Assembly: GCF_001625215.2 (NCBI RefSeq)
Contig: NC_030386.2
Span: 19,562,545-19,626,544 of the forward strand
Source of the DNA: Daucus carota subsp. sativus
Lineage: Eukaryota; Streptophyta; Magnoliopsida; Apiales; Apiaceae
Direction: 5' to 3'
Length of the DNA stretch: 64,000 bases
How positions within the stretch are numbered: the stretch's first letter is position 1; each line of letters opens with the position of its first letter. Below the pieces are notes generated by a model. The model had not been told where the DNA came from, searched no databases, and worked only from the letters and a program-made list of their open reading frames with translations. This document shows positions 34,301 to 45,798 of the stretch, piece after piece. The translations under genes and the position numbers were made by a program.

Positions 34301-36666
34301 GTGTTTCTCTGACGTTTTTCCTCGGAAATGTCATTGCATGGCAAACCTTGGCTGTAATAGGTAACCCACTATTTATGCTGTTTTATGTACGGCGGAGGTT
34401 GTCAGTGTAAATTGCCTAAAATTGTTATGCTTCCAGGAGCTTTACCTTGTCTCCTACATGTGTTCGGGTTATTTTTCATACAAGAGTCACCTAGATGGTT
34501 GGTGAGTTATGAAGAATGCTTTCGTTAAGTTATTGAAATATTAGGAATGTGATACTTTTTGAAAAGCAGATAAGATAGGCCTATAGACAATTAGCATCAT
34601 GTTGGTGGTGTTCTTGTCAAGGACTTTCTTTGAAATGATAATTAAAATTTCCAAGCTTATTTATTGCAGAATTTTCTTTTAAACTCATGGTTCTTTCGTT
34701 TGTATTGTGGAAAATATGCAATGTTAAGGAAATAATTATACAGATATTTTGGAATGCTTTATTGATAAATTGATCACGTGCAGGCAAAAATTGGTAAAGA
34801 AAAACAGTTCATTGATACTTTACAATGCCTAAGGGGTGTAAATGCTGATGTTACTAAAGAAGCAGCTGAAATACAAGTATGTGACAACTTCGCGCACTAT
34901 TGGAAGTGGAATTTATAGACTAAGTGGAAGTTGTAATCAATATTGGGTACATGACGAAATTAGGTTTTCTTGTGAAATAGGAATCAATAGAAACATTCAG
35001 TCGGCTCTCAAGATCCAGATTCATGGAGATGTTTGAGAAAAAATACGCCCTTGCACTCACTGTAAGATTTAATTTTCAGTCTGTTGTTATTTATACTGGT
35101 TATTATAATTTATATATACCTAACTATGTGCAGGTAGTAGTCGGTACACTGGTTATAGTAACACTCGGTGGCAGCATGGGAATTGTGTTTTATGCAAGTT
35201 CAATTTTCAAAGTAGCTGGTAAAAATAAAGGCTACTTTCTCATTCATATCCTGATTTTGTAGAACTGAACAGGAAAACAACCATCTTATTTTATATAACA
35301 GGTTCTCCAATCAGCTTTGGTACCACCGCAATTGCTATTATCCAGGTTTTGATAAATCTCAATTCTTGATATATTTCATTCAAATATTATATTTATTATA
35401 TTATATATCGTGTTTATCTCAAAATGTACATAACTCCTGCAGGTTCCAGTATCTGCTTTGGGTGTACTCATACTTGATAGATCAGGAAGGCGTCCAGTTC
35501 TAATGGTCAGAACGTGCAACACTTTAGTTTTGATTCTAAATTTTATTAATTGAAGAACTAATCAGGGATGATGCAGGCTTCTTTGATCGGGGCAGGCTTT
35601 GGTAGCTTTCTTGTTGGATCAGCATTCGTCTTGCAGGTTTATACAATAATTTATGTGTTAGAGATTTTTATTCCTTACTGTTTCTGTGTTATAAGAATTA
35701 GCACTTGGTTCACTTTGGGCAGGATCTTAATCAATTGAAGGAGCTCACACCCGCATTAGTGCTCATAGGCGTTATGGTATATGTTATGTAGAAACATACG
35801 ACTAAATCTTAGTGTGATATTAAAGCAACCTAACTTCGAAATAATTTTTTTTTTTTGGTAATCAGATAAATCTTTCATCCTTTGCAATGGCGGCTGCTAT
35901 ACCATGGGTTATCATGTCTGAGGTACGTGTTACCTTAATCATTTGGTCAAACATGATTTCATAACTGTCAATATCTTTCAAACCTATATAATTCTTTCTC
36001 AAAACTTCGCGATCTTCACTCTTTTCACGTAAGGAATCTCTTGACATGTCGGTGTAGGTAACATATGTGTATCTCATCAAGGGCGGAGGGGTGTGAAAAT
36101 TGGTCTTAGTGGATTAATGAATTCAAAATGTTAACTTAAAGCATCTCCAAGAGGCTCTCTCTATATGAGCTTTTTAAGTAGAAAAATAAAGAGTCTTGCT
36201 TCAAATAGAGCTCCAAGAGACTCTTAGAGGCTCTTCATATGAGATGTAACTTAGAGCATCTCCCCTGCTAATTATGAAGACTGGTTTAGCTAATAAGTAC
36301 GTATTTATCTTTCAGCTACTTCCGATTAACATTAAGGGTTCTGCTGGAAGTCTTGCGACATTTATATACATGTTCGTTTCTTGGATTGTCTCCTACGCCT
36401 TCAACTTCTTACTAGAATGGAGTCCTTCAGGTAGTTTCATCACCCTCATGCTTATGCTCTGTCACGTTGCTAAAGTCTCACCAAAGCAAGCATATGTAGA
36501 TCAATATTGTACTCAAGTCTTCCGTCTAAATTTGTACATTAAACTTTTAGGAACATTCTTCATATTTGCAACTTTTAGCGGGTTGGCGATTCTATTTGTT
36601 GCAAAGCTGGTTCCAGAAACGAAAGGAAGAACACTGGAAGAGATCGAAGCATCAATTCTCATTTAG
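31316..36666 (+). CDS. ERD6-like sugar transporter, intact (copy F)
   Basis: Eighteen exons join in frame to 471 aa: 31316-31477, 31562-31624, 32959-33048, 33164-33223, 33969-34034, 34127-34192, 34285-34360, 34437-34501, 34784-34876, 34981-35061, 35134-35218, 35302-35345, 35443-35505, 35577-35636, 35723-35776, 35866-35922, 36316-36430 and 36551-36666. Intron 2 is 1.3 kb and holds an 85-bp tandem duplication. Intron 16 holds a MITE fragment. Motifs include [42 protein letters not shown] and [14 protein letters not shown]. The loop after TM6 reads QESPRWL where nearly all family members have PESPRWL. TM7 reads VTLGGSMG, lacking QQ and N, but the TM5 Q (169) is kept, which makes it intermediate between the two groups. 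The donor of exon 13 is gtcag, unusual but GT. Function is inferred from family. Confidence 0.92.
31914..32064 (+). repeat. Tandem duplication of 85 bp in intron 2
   Basis: 'aaccgaaaagacacataatg' and the following 45 bases occur at 31914-31980 and again at 31999-32064 with few changes, separated by a T-rich spacer. Just upstream (31799 onward) 'gggttcgaacttgagacctc' suggests a degenerate repeat element. Confidence 0.85.
36140..36262. mobile_element. Short MITE fragment related to 8501-9050
   Basis: It starts 'aagcatctccaagaggctct', contains 'gagctccaagagactcttag' as in the element at 8501, and ends near 'agagcatctccc'. It lies in intron 16 of the transporter at 31316, about 50 bases before the exon 17 acceptor. 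Confidence 0.6.
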
Positions 36667-37098
36667 TCATAATAAGCATAAACAAGAAAATTGATAATTT
36701 TTTGTTTCCCATCAGTTTTATTGATGTTTATATCATTATTTGTACAGGATTGCTTGTTTATAAGTGTATTTACTACTATTCAGCTATAAAATTTACTCAT
36801 TCCACAGAAGTCTTGTGCAACACCAATTGGAAGGCTGTTTTAAACTGCATTTTGCGCTGTTTTGACTTTCAAAGAGGCAAACTAACTTTTTGTACATGTG
36901 AATTAGCAAAAAGAAAAAAAAAACTTTTTGTACATGTGAATTCAAATTTTAATATTTATGTAACACAGAGAATTTCGCTAAAAAAAATAGTATTCGCTCC
37001 CGTCTAATATATAAAGCGTTTAATTTCTTTCAAGAATTTAACTCCACGATTAATATTTATAACTCTTTCTTTTTCTGGATAAAAGGTTATATATTAAA

Positions 37099-38347
37099 GG
37101 GAAAATAGATTTTTTTGCCACCCAACTTATTATTTGTTTAGATACCTACCACTGAACTATAAATTTTTTCTTTTTTGTCACTAATGTTAGGTTCGGAACT
37201 TTTTTTGTCACTAACGTTAGGTTCGAATTTGATTATTAACACTATGTTATTTTTTTAGTATTATTAAAATATAGTGTTAGTCTGCAATATAATGGCGATC
37301 TGATATGTGTCTATATCTTTATGTAGTGTTCTAGGTAGTTTACCTTGGAGGACGAGAGTTGGACACGCATTTTGAGACTTCAAAAAATTTCAAAAATTAT
37401 TTTATTCTATTTTTTCTGAATAAAATTTAATGTTGGTTTTTTTTCCTTAAAAAAACGTTGGATTTTTTTGGTCACTAACGTTATGTTTTGATATGATTAT
37501 TAATAATATGTTATTTTTTGGTTTCAAAAAAAAAACAATATGTTATTTTTTTAGCATTATAAAAACATAATGGTAGTCTGCAATATTATGGTGATATGAT
37601 ATGTGTCTATAACATTATATACAGTCCCTTAGCTAGTTTACCTTGAAGTACGAGAGTTTAACAGGCATTTTAAGAACCTAAAAAATTTAGTTTTATGAAT
37701 TATTTTAAGACTCCACAAAAATATAGTATCACTTGACTTTATAGTTCTTTACCACTACTTGTCACGTATTTTAAGGTTCCCACTTTTTATAAATATAGTT
37801 CCATAAGTTAATTTTGAGATTTACTTTCTGAGTAAAAAAAATCCATACTCTCGTCCTCTAAGATAAACCACCTAGGACACATATGGAGTACTACATATAA
37901 AGATATAGACACAGATCACTATTATATTGCAGACTACCGAAAAATAGATTTCCGAAAAATATCGTTCAGATGGTCGGAAAATTTAAATAAAGGTCTGATT
38001 TTAATTAAATATAATAAAATTTCGCAAAATGCCCCTTCAAAAGTTAACGGTAACGGCAGAAGATAATGGAAAGGGTGCAAAGTGTCTACGGGCTAAAAAT
38101 AAGGGGCTGTATAGTGTTTATTCCAAAACAGTTAGGTGCAATGTGCAACATGCTGAAATTAAAGGGATGCCAAATGCAATTAACTTTAAAAAGAATAACA
38201 TAGTGTTAATAATCAAATCCGAACCTAACGTTAGTGACAAAAAAAAAATCCGAACCTAACATTAGTGGCAAAAAAGAAAAAAATTATAGTTCAGTGGTAA
38301 GTTTCTAAACAAATAATAAGTTGGGTGGCAAAAAAATCTATTTTCCC
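37099..38347. mobile_element. MULE-like element with long inverted ends and 9-bp target duplication
   Basis: The first 160 or so bases (gggaaaatagatttttttgc, then cacccaacttattatttg) are repeated inverted at the right end with few differences. The 9-mer tatattaaa stands directly outside both ends (37090-37098 and 38348-38356). That length fits Mutator-like elements. The 1.25 kb interior has no transposase. The small frame at 38029-38259 runs into the right inverted repeat and is not a credible gene. Confidence 0.85.
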
Positions 38348-38559
38348 TATATTAAACTGTTTTTTAGAAAATAATTTATATATTAAAATTTTCTTAAAAT
38401 AACAATTTAAGTATTGAGTTGAATTTTTTGAAAAAAAGTCAAGATTCGGCAAAAGCAGAACTTAAAATCAACCTACAGATAGAAAAAAAAATTAGGTTCA
38501 AGACAAACTGCTCCTTGTTGAGTAGAATTTTGACGGGTTTGCCCAATGTGACTTTCTGA

Positions 38560-38780
38560 CAAATGTACCCAACTATCACTTCAAAACACAATTTGATGTT
38601 GTGTTAACAAAAACACAATTTGAAGTCGGGTTTTCAGCTCAAAACGTAATTTCAAATCATATTTTGTGTTCAAAACGCAACTTCATGTCGTGTTTTAAAC
38701 TGAAAACGCAAATTTAAGTCGTGTTTTATTCAGAAAAATCAAAACACCACACTTCAAGTCGTCGTGTTTTGAAGTGACAG
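38560..38780 (+). repeat. Degenerate tandem repeat of about 40 bp
   Basis: Units of the form 'aaaacgcaatttgaagtcgtgtttt' recur five or six times with substitutions (acaatttgaagtcgggtttt, cgcaacttcatgtcgtgttt, cgcaaatttaagtcgtgttt). There is no coding potential. Confidence 0.75.
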
Positions 38781-38899
38781 TTGAGAGCATTTTTCCAGAA
38801 TATAATATTGAGACCCATTTGATATAAAATAGTGACTTCAGATACCTTTTCTCAATTTTGACTAATGACTATACTAAACTTGTTTTTATCAGTTGCAGT

Positions 38900-39582
38900 T
38901 AGGCCTGTACGCGGTTCGGATTGGTTCGGTTGGAGGGTAATAACCGAACCAAACCGCAACTTGCGGTTTTCTAAAATCTCAAACCGCGACCAAACCGTTG
39001 GTTAAAAAAACCCAACCAAATCCACCCACATAATTGCGGTTGGTTGCGGTTTGAGTTGCGGTTCAACCGCTAAAATAGTTAGACAAAGAAGTTCTATCAT
39101 ACACTCTGATATAAGTTTCCAGTCAGAGCATGAAATAAATTACAGGCTTTAACTCAAAAATATATAAGTTATCACTTAAAATCTTGCATAAAGTTAATAC
39201 AACAAATCTGATTACATGTTACAAAAGCAAACTAATCTTAGAATATATAACTTGAAGCAGAGCTTTCCAGACTTCATATTTTCATCAACCATCCAAGTCT
39301 TCATCCATATTCAAACAGACAAACTCTGTAATTTACATATCTATATGTAAATATATAAACATATATAATAAAAATATTTAAATTTATATAATGTGCGGTT
39401 GGCGGTTGCGGTTGGTTTTTTGCGGTTTTAAAAAAAATGAATCCGCAACCAAACCGCAAATTAATGGTTATTAAAAAATTCATCCGCGACCGCCCACATT
39501 GCGCGGTTATCCATAATACACGGATCGGTTGCGGGTGATTGTTGCGGTTGTTGCGGTTGAGCGGATTGAATGTACAGCCCTA
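38900..39582. mobile_element. hAT-like MITE with 8-bp target duplication
   Basis: The ends taggcctgtacg (38900) and tgtacagcccta (to 39582) are inverted repeats of the hAT type. The 8-mer gttgcagt flanks both sides (38892-38899 and 39583-39590). The interior is rich in 'gcggttgcggttgg' and its complement near both ends, so it can fold back on itself. It ends 163 bases before the start codon of the transporter at 39745 and so sits in its promoter. Confidence 0.88.
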
Positions 39583-39744
39583 GTTGCAGTCTTGCAGAAA
39601 CAAAATCAAAGTTGGCTCGTTTGGAAGTGATAAAATTTACAGACACTCAGACCCCCGTATCTACTCATTTCGTTTGTTGTACGCAACTCAAGAACCTTAA
39701 ACCGTTAAACTTATTCAGAGTCTTCTACTTGCGAGCTGTGAAAA

Positions 39745-42700
39745 ATGGGAAGAGGAAGCAGAGATGATAGAGAACAGAGCTCTGGTGACCCTCTTCTTCC
39801 TAGTGTTGTAACTGATGAGAGATTCTCCAGTGAGGCTTCCGCGACAGTGGTGGTGGTTTTCAGCACTTTGGTGGCTGTTTCTGGCTCCTATGTTTTTGGC
39901 TCAGCTGTAAGTGCTTTGCTTCCTTGTTTTTTCCCGATTTTTTTCGATATGGTATAGATGCAGTAGTGGACTTGGTTTTGGATGTTGTGAACTGAATTTG
40001 GTAGAGTTGGAGCTATTTAATGAACAAGAGGCAGCTAGTTCAGTATGTTTGATCCTAGTGTATTTTTGGAAGTAGTTGGTCACTTAACGTGTTATCAGTT
40101 CAAGTAATACGAATAGTCTTGAGTTCATAATTATAAAATGGTTGTTAGATGGCACTAATGTTGGGCTTCTAAGGAGATTTGTTCGAAAGTCTTTTATGGG
40201 GCGTTTAGTTGGTGGGTGGGAATGGATATCCCATGAGGGAATGGATATCCATGGGGTGCTTTTGAATGGTATGAAGTGAATTTGGTAGAGTCCGAGCTAG
40301 TTTATGAAGAAGAGGTAGCTAGTTCAATATGTTTGATCCTTGCGTATTTTGGAAGGAGTTGGTTACTTAATGTGGTATCGGTTTAAGTAACACGCATAGT
40401 CTCGAGTTCATAATTTTAAGAGGTTTGTTAGAAGACACTAATGTTGGGCTTCTAGGGAGAGTTGTTAGAGAGTACCTTTTGGGGTGTTTGGTTGGTGCTT
40501 GGAAATGGGAATTGGAAATTAGAAAGAGGGGTTGGGATTTTATAACCAGCAAATGATATGAAGTCCTTTCTGACCCAAAGAAAAAATTGGTTATATGTTT
40601 AGAATTTTCTTCATTGTGCAATCTGTAGATATTCAATTTGTGTGAGAGAAAAGTTTGTGTCATGTTGGATTTCTAGTACTAGTTACAATTTGATTTGAAA
40701 AGTGTATCAGTTAAGAATATATATATTTAAATGATGCAGATTGGCTTTTCATCGCCTGCACAGACTGGGATTGTGGATGACCTAGGTCTCTCTTTAGCAG
40801 AGGTATCCAATTTACACTTGTCACTGATATTGGCTATATTAGTAGTTTAAATGTTTAAGTATGCCGCTCTCGTGCTCTATTGTTTATAAACTTGCTGGAA
40901 ATGATTTAAAGCGCTAATATTAAAATGTTTTAAACTTTACAGTATTCACTTTTTGGTTCGATAATGACGATTGGAGCAATGTTGGGTGCTGTTATGAGTG
41001 GAAAACTAGCAGACGTATTTGGTCGGAGAGGTGTAAGTTTGACACAAACTTCCAACTCCAGACAGTGCCTCATTAAATATCAATTTTGTTCATGTATGTT
41101 TTATATCCAAGTTGCAGGCTATGGGATTTTCTGAGATGTTTTGCTTACTAGGATGGGTAGGAATATTATTCTCCAAGGTTTGTCAGAGCCTACACTACCT
41201 CACTTTATGCCATTAATGATGAGATAAGTCATTTTTAAAGTATGTTGTCAATAGAAGAAGCTGTCCCTATACACCATTCATTGTATGGTTCTTCTGTGGA
41301 TTTTTACAGGGTCCTTGGTGGCTTGACTGTGGGAGACTATCGATAGGTTATGGTGTTGGGCTTCTTTCATACGTGGTAAATTTTATCATTTCTTTAACTT
41401 ATGCAGACCCATCCAAGCATGGGCAGAGTATTATGAAATAGTTCCTTCAATTTTTCTATGCATATGTACATGGCACAATTACAATACGTTTGGAGGGTAA
41501 TCTGTTGTTTAATGGCAGTCTATGTAAAATATAACATCTCTTATAACCACACTACGTTTTGTGGACCATACTTTTTGAAAGGTACCAGTATACATAGCAG
41601 AAATAACACCTAAGAATCTTCGAGGAGCATATACAACAGTTAATCAGGTATTGCAAAACTGTCTGACGTGCATATATAAATGTAGATTGACAAATAAGTT
41701 GATTATGTCCCACAAATGCTGCAGTTTATGATATGTTGTGGCATATCAGGAATGTTTATAGTTGGAAACTTCATCTCTTGGCGTATCCTGACTATACTTG
41801 GTAACTTTCTTGTACTCTGAATTTAATTATGTTACAGCACTAAAGGAAACTCAAGTATACGAACCTTGCTTATATCTGCAGGAATTGTTCCCTGTGTACT
41901 ACATCTGCTGGGTCTTCCCTTCATTCCCGAGTCCCCTAGATGGCTGGTGAGTAGGTTTATCATTGCCATGTTTTACAAAATGAGTCCATGTGATTATGCA
42001 GTAAGAGCACTTGATCAAGCCATGTTTATAGCAAAATAATTATGATATAGAATACATATTTGGGGGAAAACAATTAATACCCGGCACTTGGAATACACAC
42101 CTGCAGCCCTGATTCTATGAGATTGGGGTCTGTAGAACTAAAATACTACTTCTGTTCTGCAGTCTTACTGCCGAGCTTCTTTGGATTACCACATTCCATA
42201 TTAATTCGAAACTTAATCTGTTCATCAATTTTATGTTTTCTGATACTTTCATAATCACAGAGAACCTATTTTACTGGTTTATGTGAACAACGAGAGATTA
42301 ACTAAAAAATAATAAGAAGACACGGTATAATTTTCAGAGATTATCTTCTTACTAACCTAGGTCTAGTTAGACACATATATTTATATTCTTTATCAATGTC
42401 CTTATCAGTATTCTGTAGTCTTACTATAATGTCCTTGGGGATGGACAGTGTATTTGAAGATATTACTCATCTTTACCTAGTCCTTACAGACCATTTGTTT
42501 GTATGCTACAATTTTTTTTTACTTACTTATCACTGTCCAAATTTGTGCAGGCAAAGATTGGTAGGGAGAAAGACAGTGAATCTGCTTTACAGCGCCTAAG
42601 GGGAAATAATGCAGACATATCGAGAGAATCTGCTGATATTAGAGTAAGTTTTCTACTATATATCTGTTCAATGCACTACTTATGTTATTTAGACTTCGCT

Positions 42701-44826
42701 AGAGCCTAGAGATATTGTCATGGATACTTGTGTCAACATATCTAATGGGCAGACTCGGCAATATATGAAACACCATGACTAGTTTTCTGAAAATTTTCAA
42801 ACTCGAATGGAGAGGCAGTATGTGGTGGATGTTCAAGGCTTCCTTTAATCTATTGGTTCATTTTTTTTTTTGCATAATTTGGGCCCAATTGAAATGTTGA
42901 GATTCCATACCACATGTCCAAGTGTGGAGTGTACGAAGTATGCTTACATAGTGTACTACAAGCAAGAAAATTTTAGTCTAATATTTGCAGGGCATTCACC
43001 GATGTGCTTTGTATTTTTATGAGGATGAAAATGATAGCAGTCTCATATATATATCTTGTATTTATACTTGTTTATTTCAGGAGTACATAGAATCCCTTCA
43101 ACAACTTTCAGATACTAGCTTTTTTGATTTATTTCAGAGGAAATATGCTCACTCGCTGACTGTAAGCTTCCATGATCTTTTTGTTTAAGTTAACATGGTC
43201 TATGGAGGGAAAAATTAAACTAGGTCATATCACAGGTCGGAGTTGGTCTAATGGTATTGCAGCAATTAGGCGGGGTGAATGGGATTACATATTATGCAAG
43301 TGCTATTTTCATATCAGCAGGTCAGCTAATTATGTTGCTGTTCACTTATTCAATCATGACATTATACATGTAACAATTGAGTATAAATTTTTCTACTCTA
43401 TTCTTAAATGACAGGTTTTTCAAGTACAATTGGCACCATAGGAATAGTATTTGTTCAGGTTTGTGGAAACCATCTTCACTATTATGAAATGTTCACGCTT
43501 CTTAAAATTTTGAAGACATTAGAGATGATCTTCTGCAGGTTCCTATGACATTGTTAGGGGTACTTTTGATGGATATATCAGGTCGACGTCCACTACTAAT
43601 GGTACGAAAATAATGTGGATGTTATTAAGTATGTTGTAGATTTTACTATGTTCCCTTACTGAATATACTAGCATTGCAGATCTCAGCAGCCGGAACATGC
43701 TTGGGCTGCTTCTTCGTAGGATTGTCATTTTTACTGCAGGTGGCTTTATAGTAATTCTGCTTTCTATCACTGTTTCCTTTTTGATCAAAATCACCTTCTA
43801 ACATAGTTACTCTTGTAAGACTAGGACCTTCAAGTGTGGAAGGAGATCAGTCCAATATTAGCACTTGTTGGTGTACTGGTAATGCATTTCCTTAATTGTG
43901 ACTTATCAGCTACATTGTGTTTCTGATATCAAACTTCGATATAAAGCTTCACTCTGTGTAACACATTGTTGCGGAGACCATACTGTGCTGCACTTTAAAG
44001 TTTCAGTTTACTTAATTTATTGTTTTAAAATACGAATAATTGACTCTTTCTGTCTTACATATATGCAACCAGATATTTAAGGGATCATTCTCATTAGGCA
44101 TGGGAGGAATTCCATGGGTTATAATGTCCGAGGTAATTCACATTGCCTAAGTATTCCATTTTTAAGTTCAATGTTTCTTAATAAAATAATTTATGTGATA
44201 TTGTAATCATTTTGTTCTAGATATTCCCCATAAATATTAAGGGTCCTGCTGGGAGTCTTGTGACGGTAGTCAACTGGTTTGGAACCTGGGCGATTTCCTA
44301 TGGTTTTAATTTTCTAATGAAATGGAGCTCAGAAGGTAGTAATCATATTCTCTCAGAAACTAACACATGCATATGCACTCGAAATATAACTTTCAATTCC
44401 TTGCATCTGTTTCCATATGATGCTGACCAGATTAAGCACGATTCAGAAATAGAATCGAGAATACCAGGTACAAGATGCCTGTCTCAAATGCGTTTCAGAT
44501 GTGACACATTTCTGATAAGTGTGGCATTTGAACAGTTTATGGTACCATAGCAGCATAGCCCACTTGAAATTCGCGGGAATGTTATGCATGACAGACATTC
44601 ATTGTAATCCGATAAATGCACAGCTTTTTACAACTAGAGAATCTCAGAATTCATTAAATGTGGTAATTTGGATTTCTTTTGGTTACTAGCTCTTTTTTTT
44701 TTTTTTTGTTCAGGGACCTTTTTCATGTTTTCTGTTTTCTGCGGATTAACCATTGTTTTCGTGGCAAAGTTGGTTCCCGAGACCAAAGGCAGGACACTGG
44801 AAGAGATACAAGCATCCTTGAACTGA
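39745..44826 (+). CDS. ERD6-like sugar transporter, intact, canonical residues (copy G)
   Basis: Eighteen exons join in frame to 471 aa: 39745-39906, 40740-40802, 40943-41032, 41118-41177, 41310-41375, 41582-41647, 41725-41800, 41882-41946, 42551-42643, 43081-43161, 43236-43320, 43415-43458, 43539-43601, 43680-43739, 43825-43878, 44073-44132, 44221-44335 and 44714-44826. The family's sugar-coordinating residues are kept: Q169 in TM5, Q283, Q284, N289 and Y293 in TM7 ([12 protein letters not shown]), and PW in TM10. Other motifs are [37 protein letters not shown] and [14 protein letters not shown]. The N-terminus is acidic, with a DPLLP sequence that could serve vacuolar sorting. This is the form expected to act as a proton-coupled monosaccharide carrier, probably at the tonoplast. 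It is a tandem twin of the gene at 45799. Confidence 0.94.
39992..40495 (+). repeat. Internal duplication of about 250 bp in intron 1
   Basis: 'gaatttggtagag', 'gctagttca', 'tatgtttgatcct', 'ttgagttcataatt' and 'cactaatgttgggcttcta' occur in the same order at 39992-40220 and 40273-40495. The twin gene at 45799 has one related copy at the same place, so the duplication followed the split of the two genes. Confidence 0.8.
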
Positions 44827-44958
44827 TACCAGACAATCAGAGCGGTTCAGATAAAGTTTCCTAAACAATCTGTTTTAAAAAAAATTGTCGATATTTGTTA
44901 ATCAGTTCTGTTAATTATTATATGTGCAGGATTGCTTTCTTACAAGTGTAAGTAGAGA

Positions 44959-45020
44959 CTAGCTTATATCCGTCCAACCAAACTTTTAGTGTTTCGGTTT
45001 TAACCATATACCAGTATAGA
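44959..45020 (-). mobile_element. Tiny Helitron-like remnant (62 bp)
   Basis: On the plus strand it reads ctagcttata, then 'caaccaaacttttagtgttt' and 'agtataga', the same two ends as the Helitron at 13874-15536, but without the hairpin or interior. It is a deletion derivative or a micro-copy. Confidence 0.5.
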
Positions 45021-45798
45021 TAGCAATTCCTCAGAGAAGCCTGTGACAGGATCTGTAATACCACTTGGACGCTCTTTGTGCACAGGAAATTTGTGCTGCT
45101 ATTGATTTTTCTGGGGAAAATAATTCATTTTTGTCTTCGAAAAATGAAATACTGTAATATCTGAGACCATATTTAATATTTGTGTACTTTAGCAAACTAT
45201 TTTGGGAAATAAAACTAATTTTAAGACCGCATTTATGAAAGTGTGTTGCATATCGTTGTCGTGTACTCGTGTGTGCATTTTGTACTCTACCTTAAAGAAT
45301 TGAAAATTATTGAAGTTCTTGATTTCTTCGATGACCACGAAAATCAACTGAGATAAAAATGATTCTCCTTTTATCTTATAAAATTATAAAATACCAAAAT
45401 TTTGATTTTCTAGCTGATTAGGCAAATAATAACAAATGATAATTAAATCGGTTATGAAAATTGAACTTAAGATCAGCACGAATCTCTTTTTATGGAACAA
45501 AATCCGTTTTGTCCAAAATTTAAATGTTAGAAATAGAATTTAATCATTTCGTAGATTTTTGATTTATATGAAACATTTTGAACATGTGTTGAAGTGAAAA
45601 GAATCAAAGTCTGGCCGTTTGAGACAAGCCTGTAAAAGTCAATCCAGTAACTTTACAATGATGTTTACAGAAAAGCCAAATCTTGGGAAGTGACAGAATC
45701 TACAGTCATTCAAGCCCTTTTTATATCTTATCATTTTGTTTCTACTTATTACTTTTAATCTCAGCTCAAGAACCTGTTCTGCATTTTGAGCTGTGAAA

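Noticed and set aside
38029..38259. 76-codon frame inside the MULE-like element
   Set aside because: It runs into the right terminal inverted repeat and resembles no transposase.
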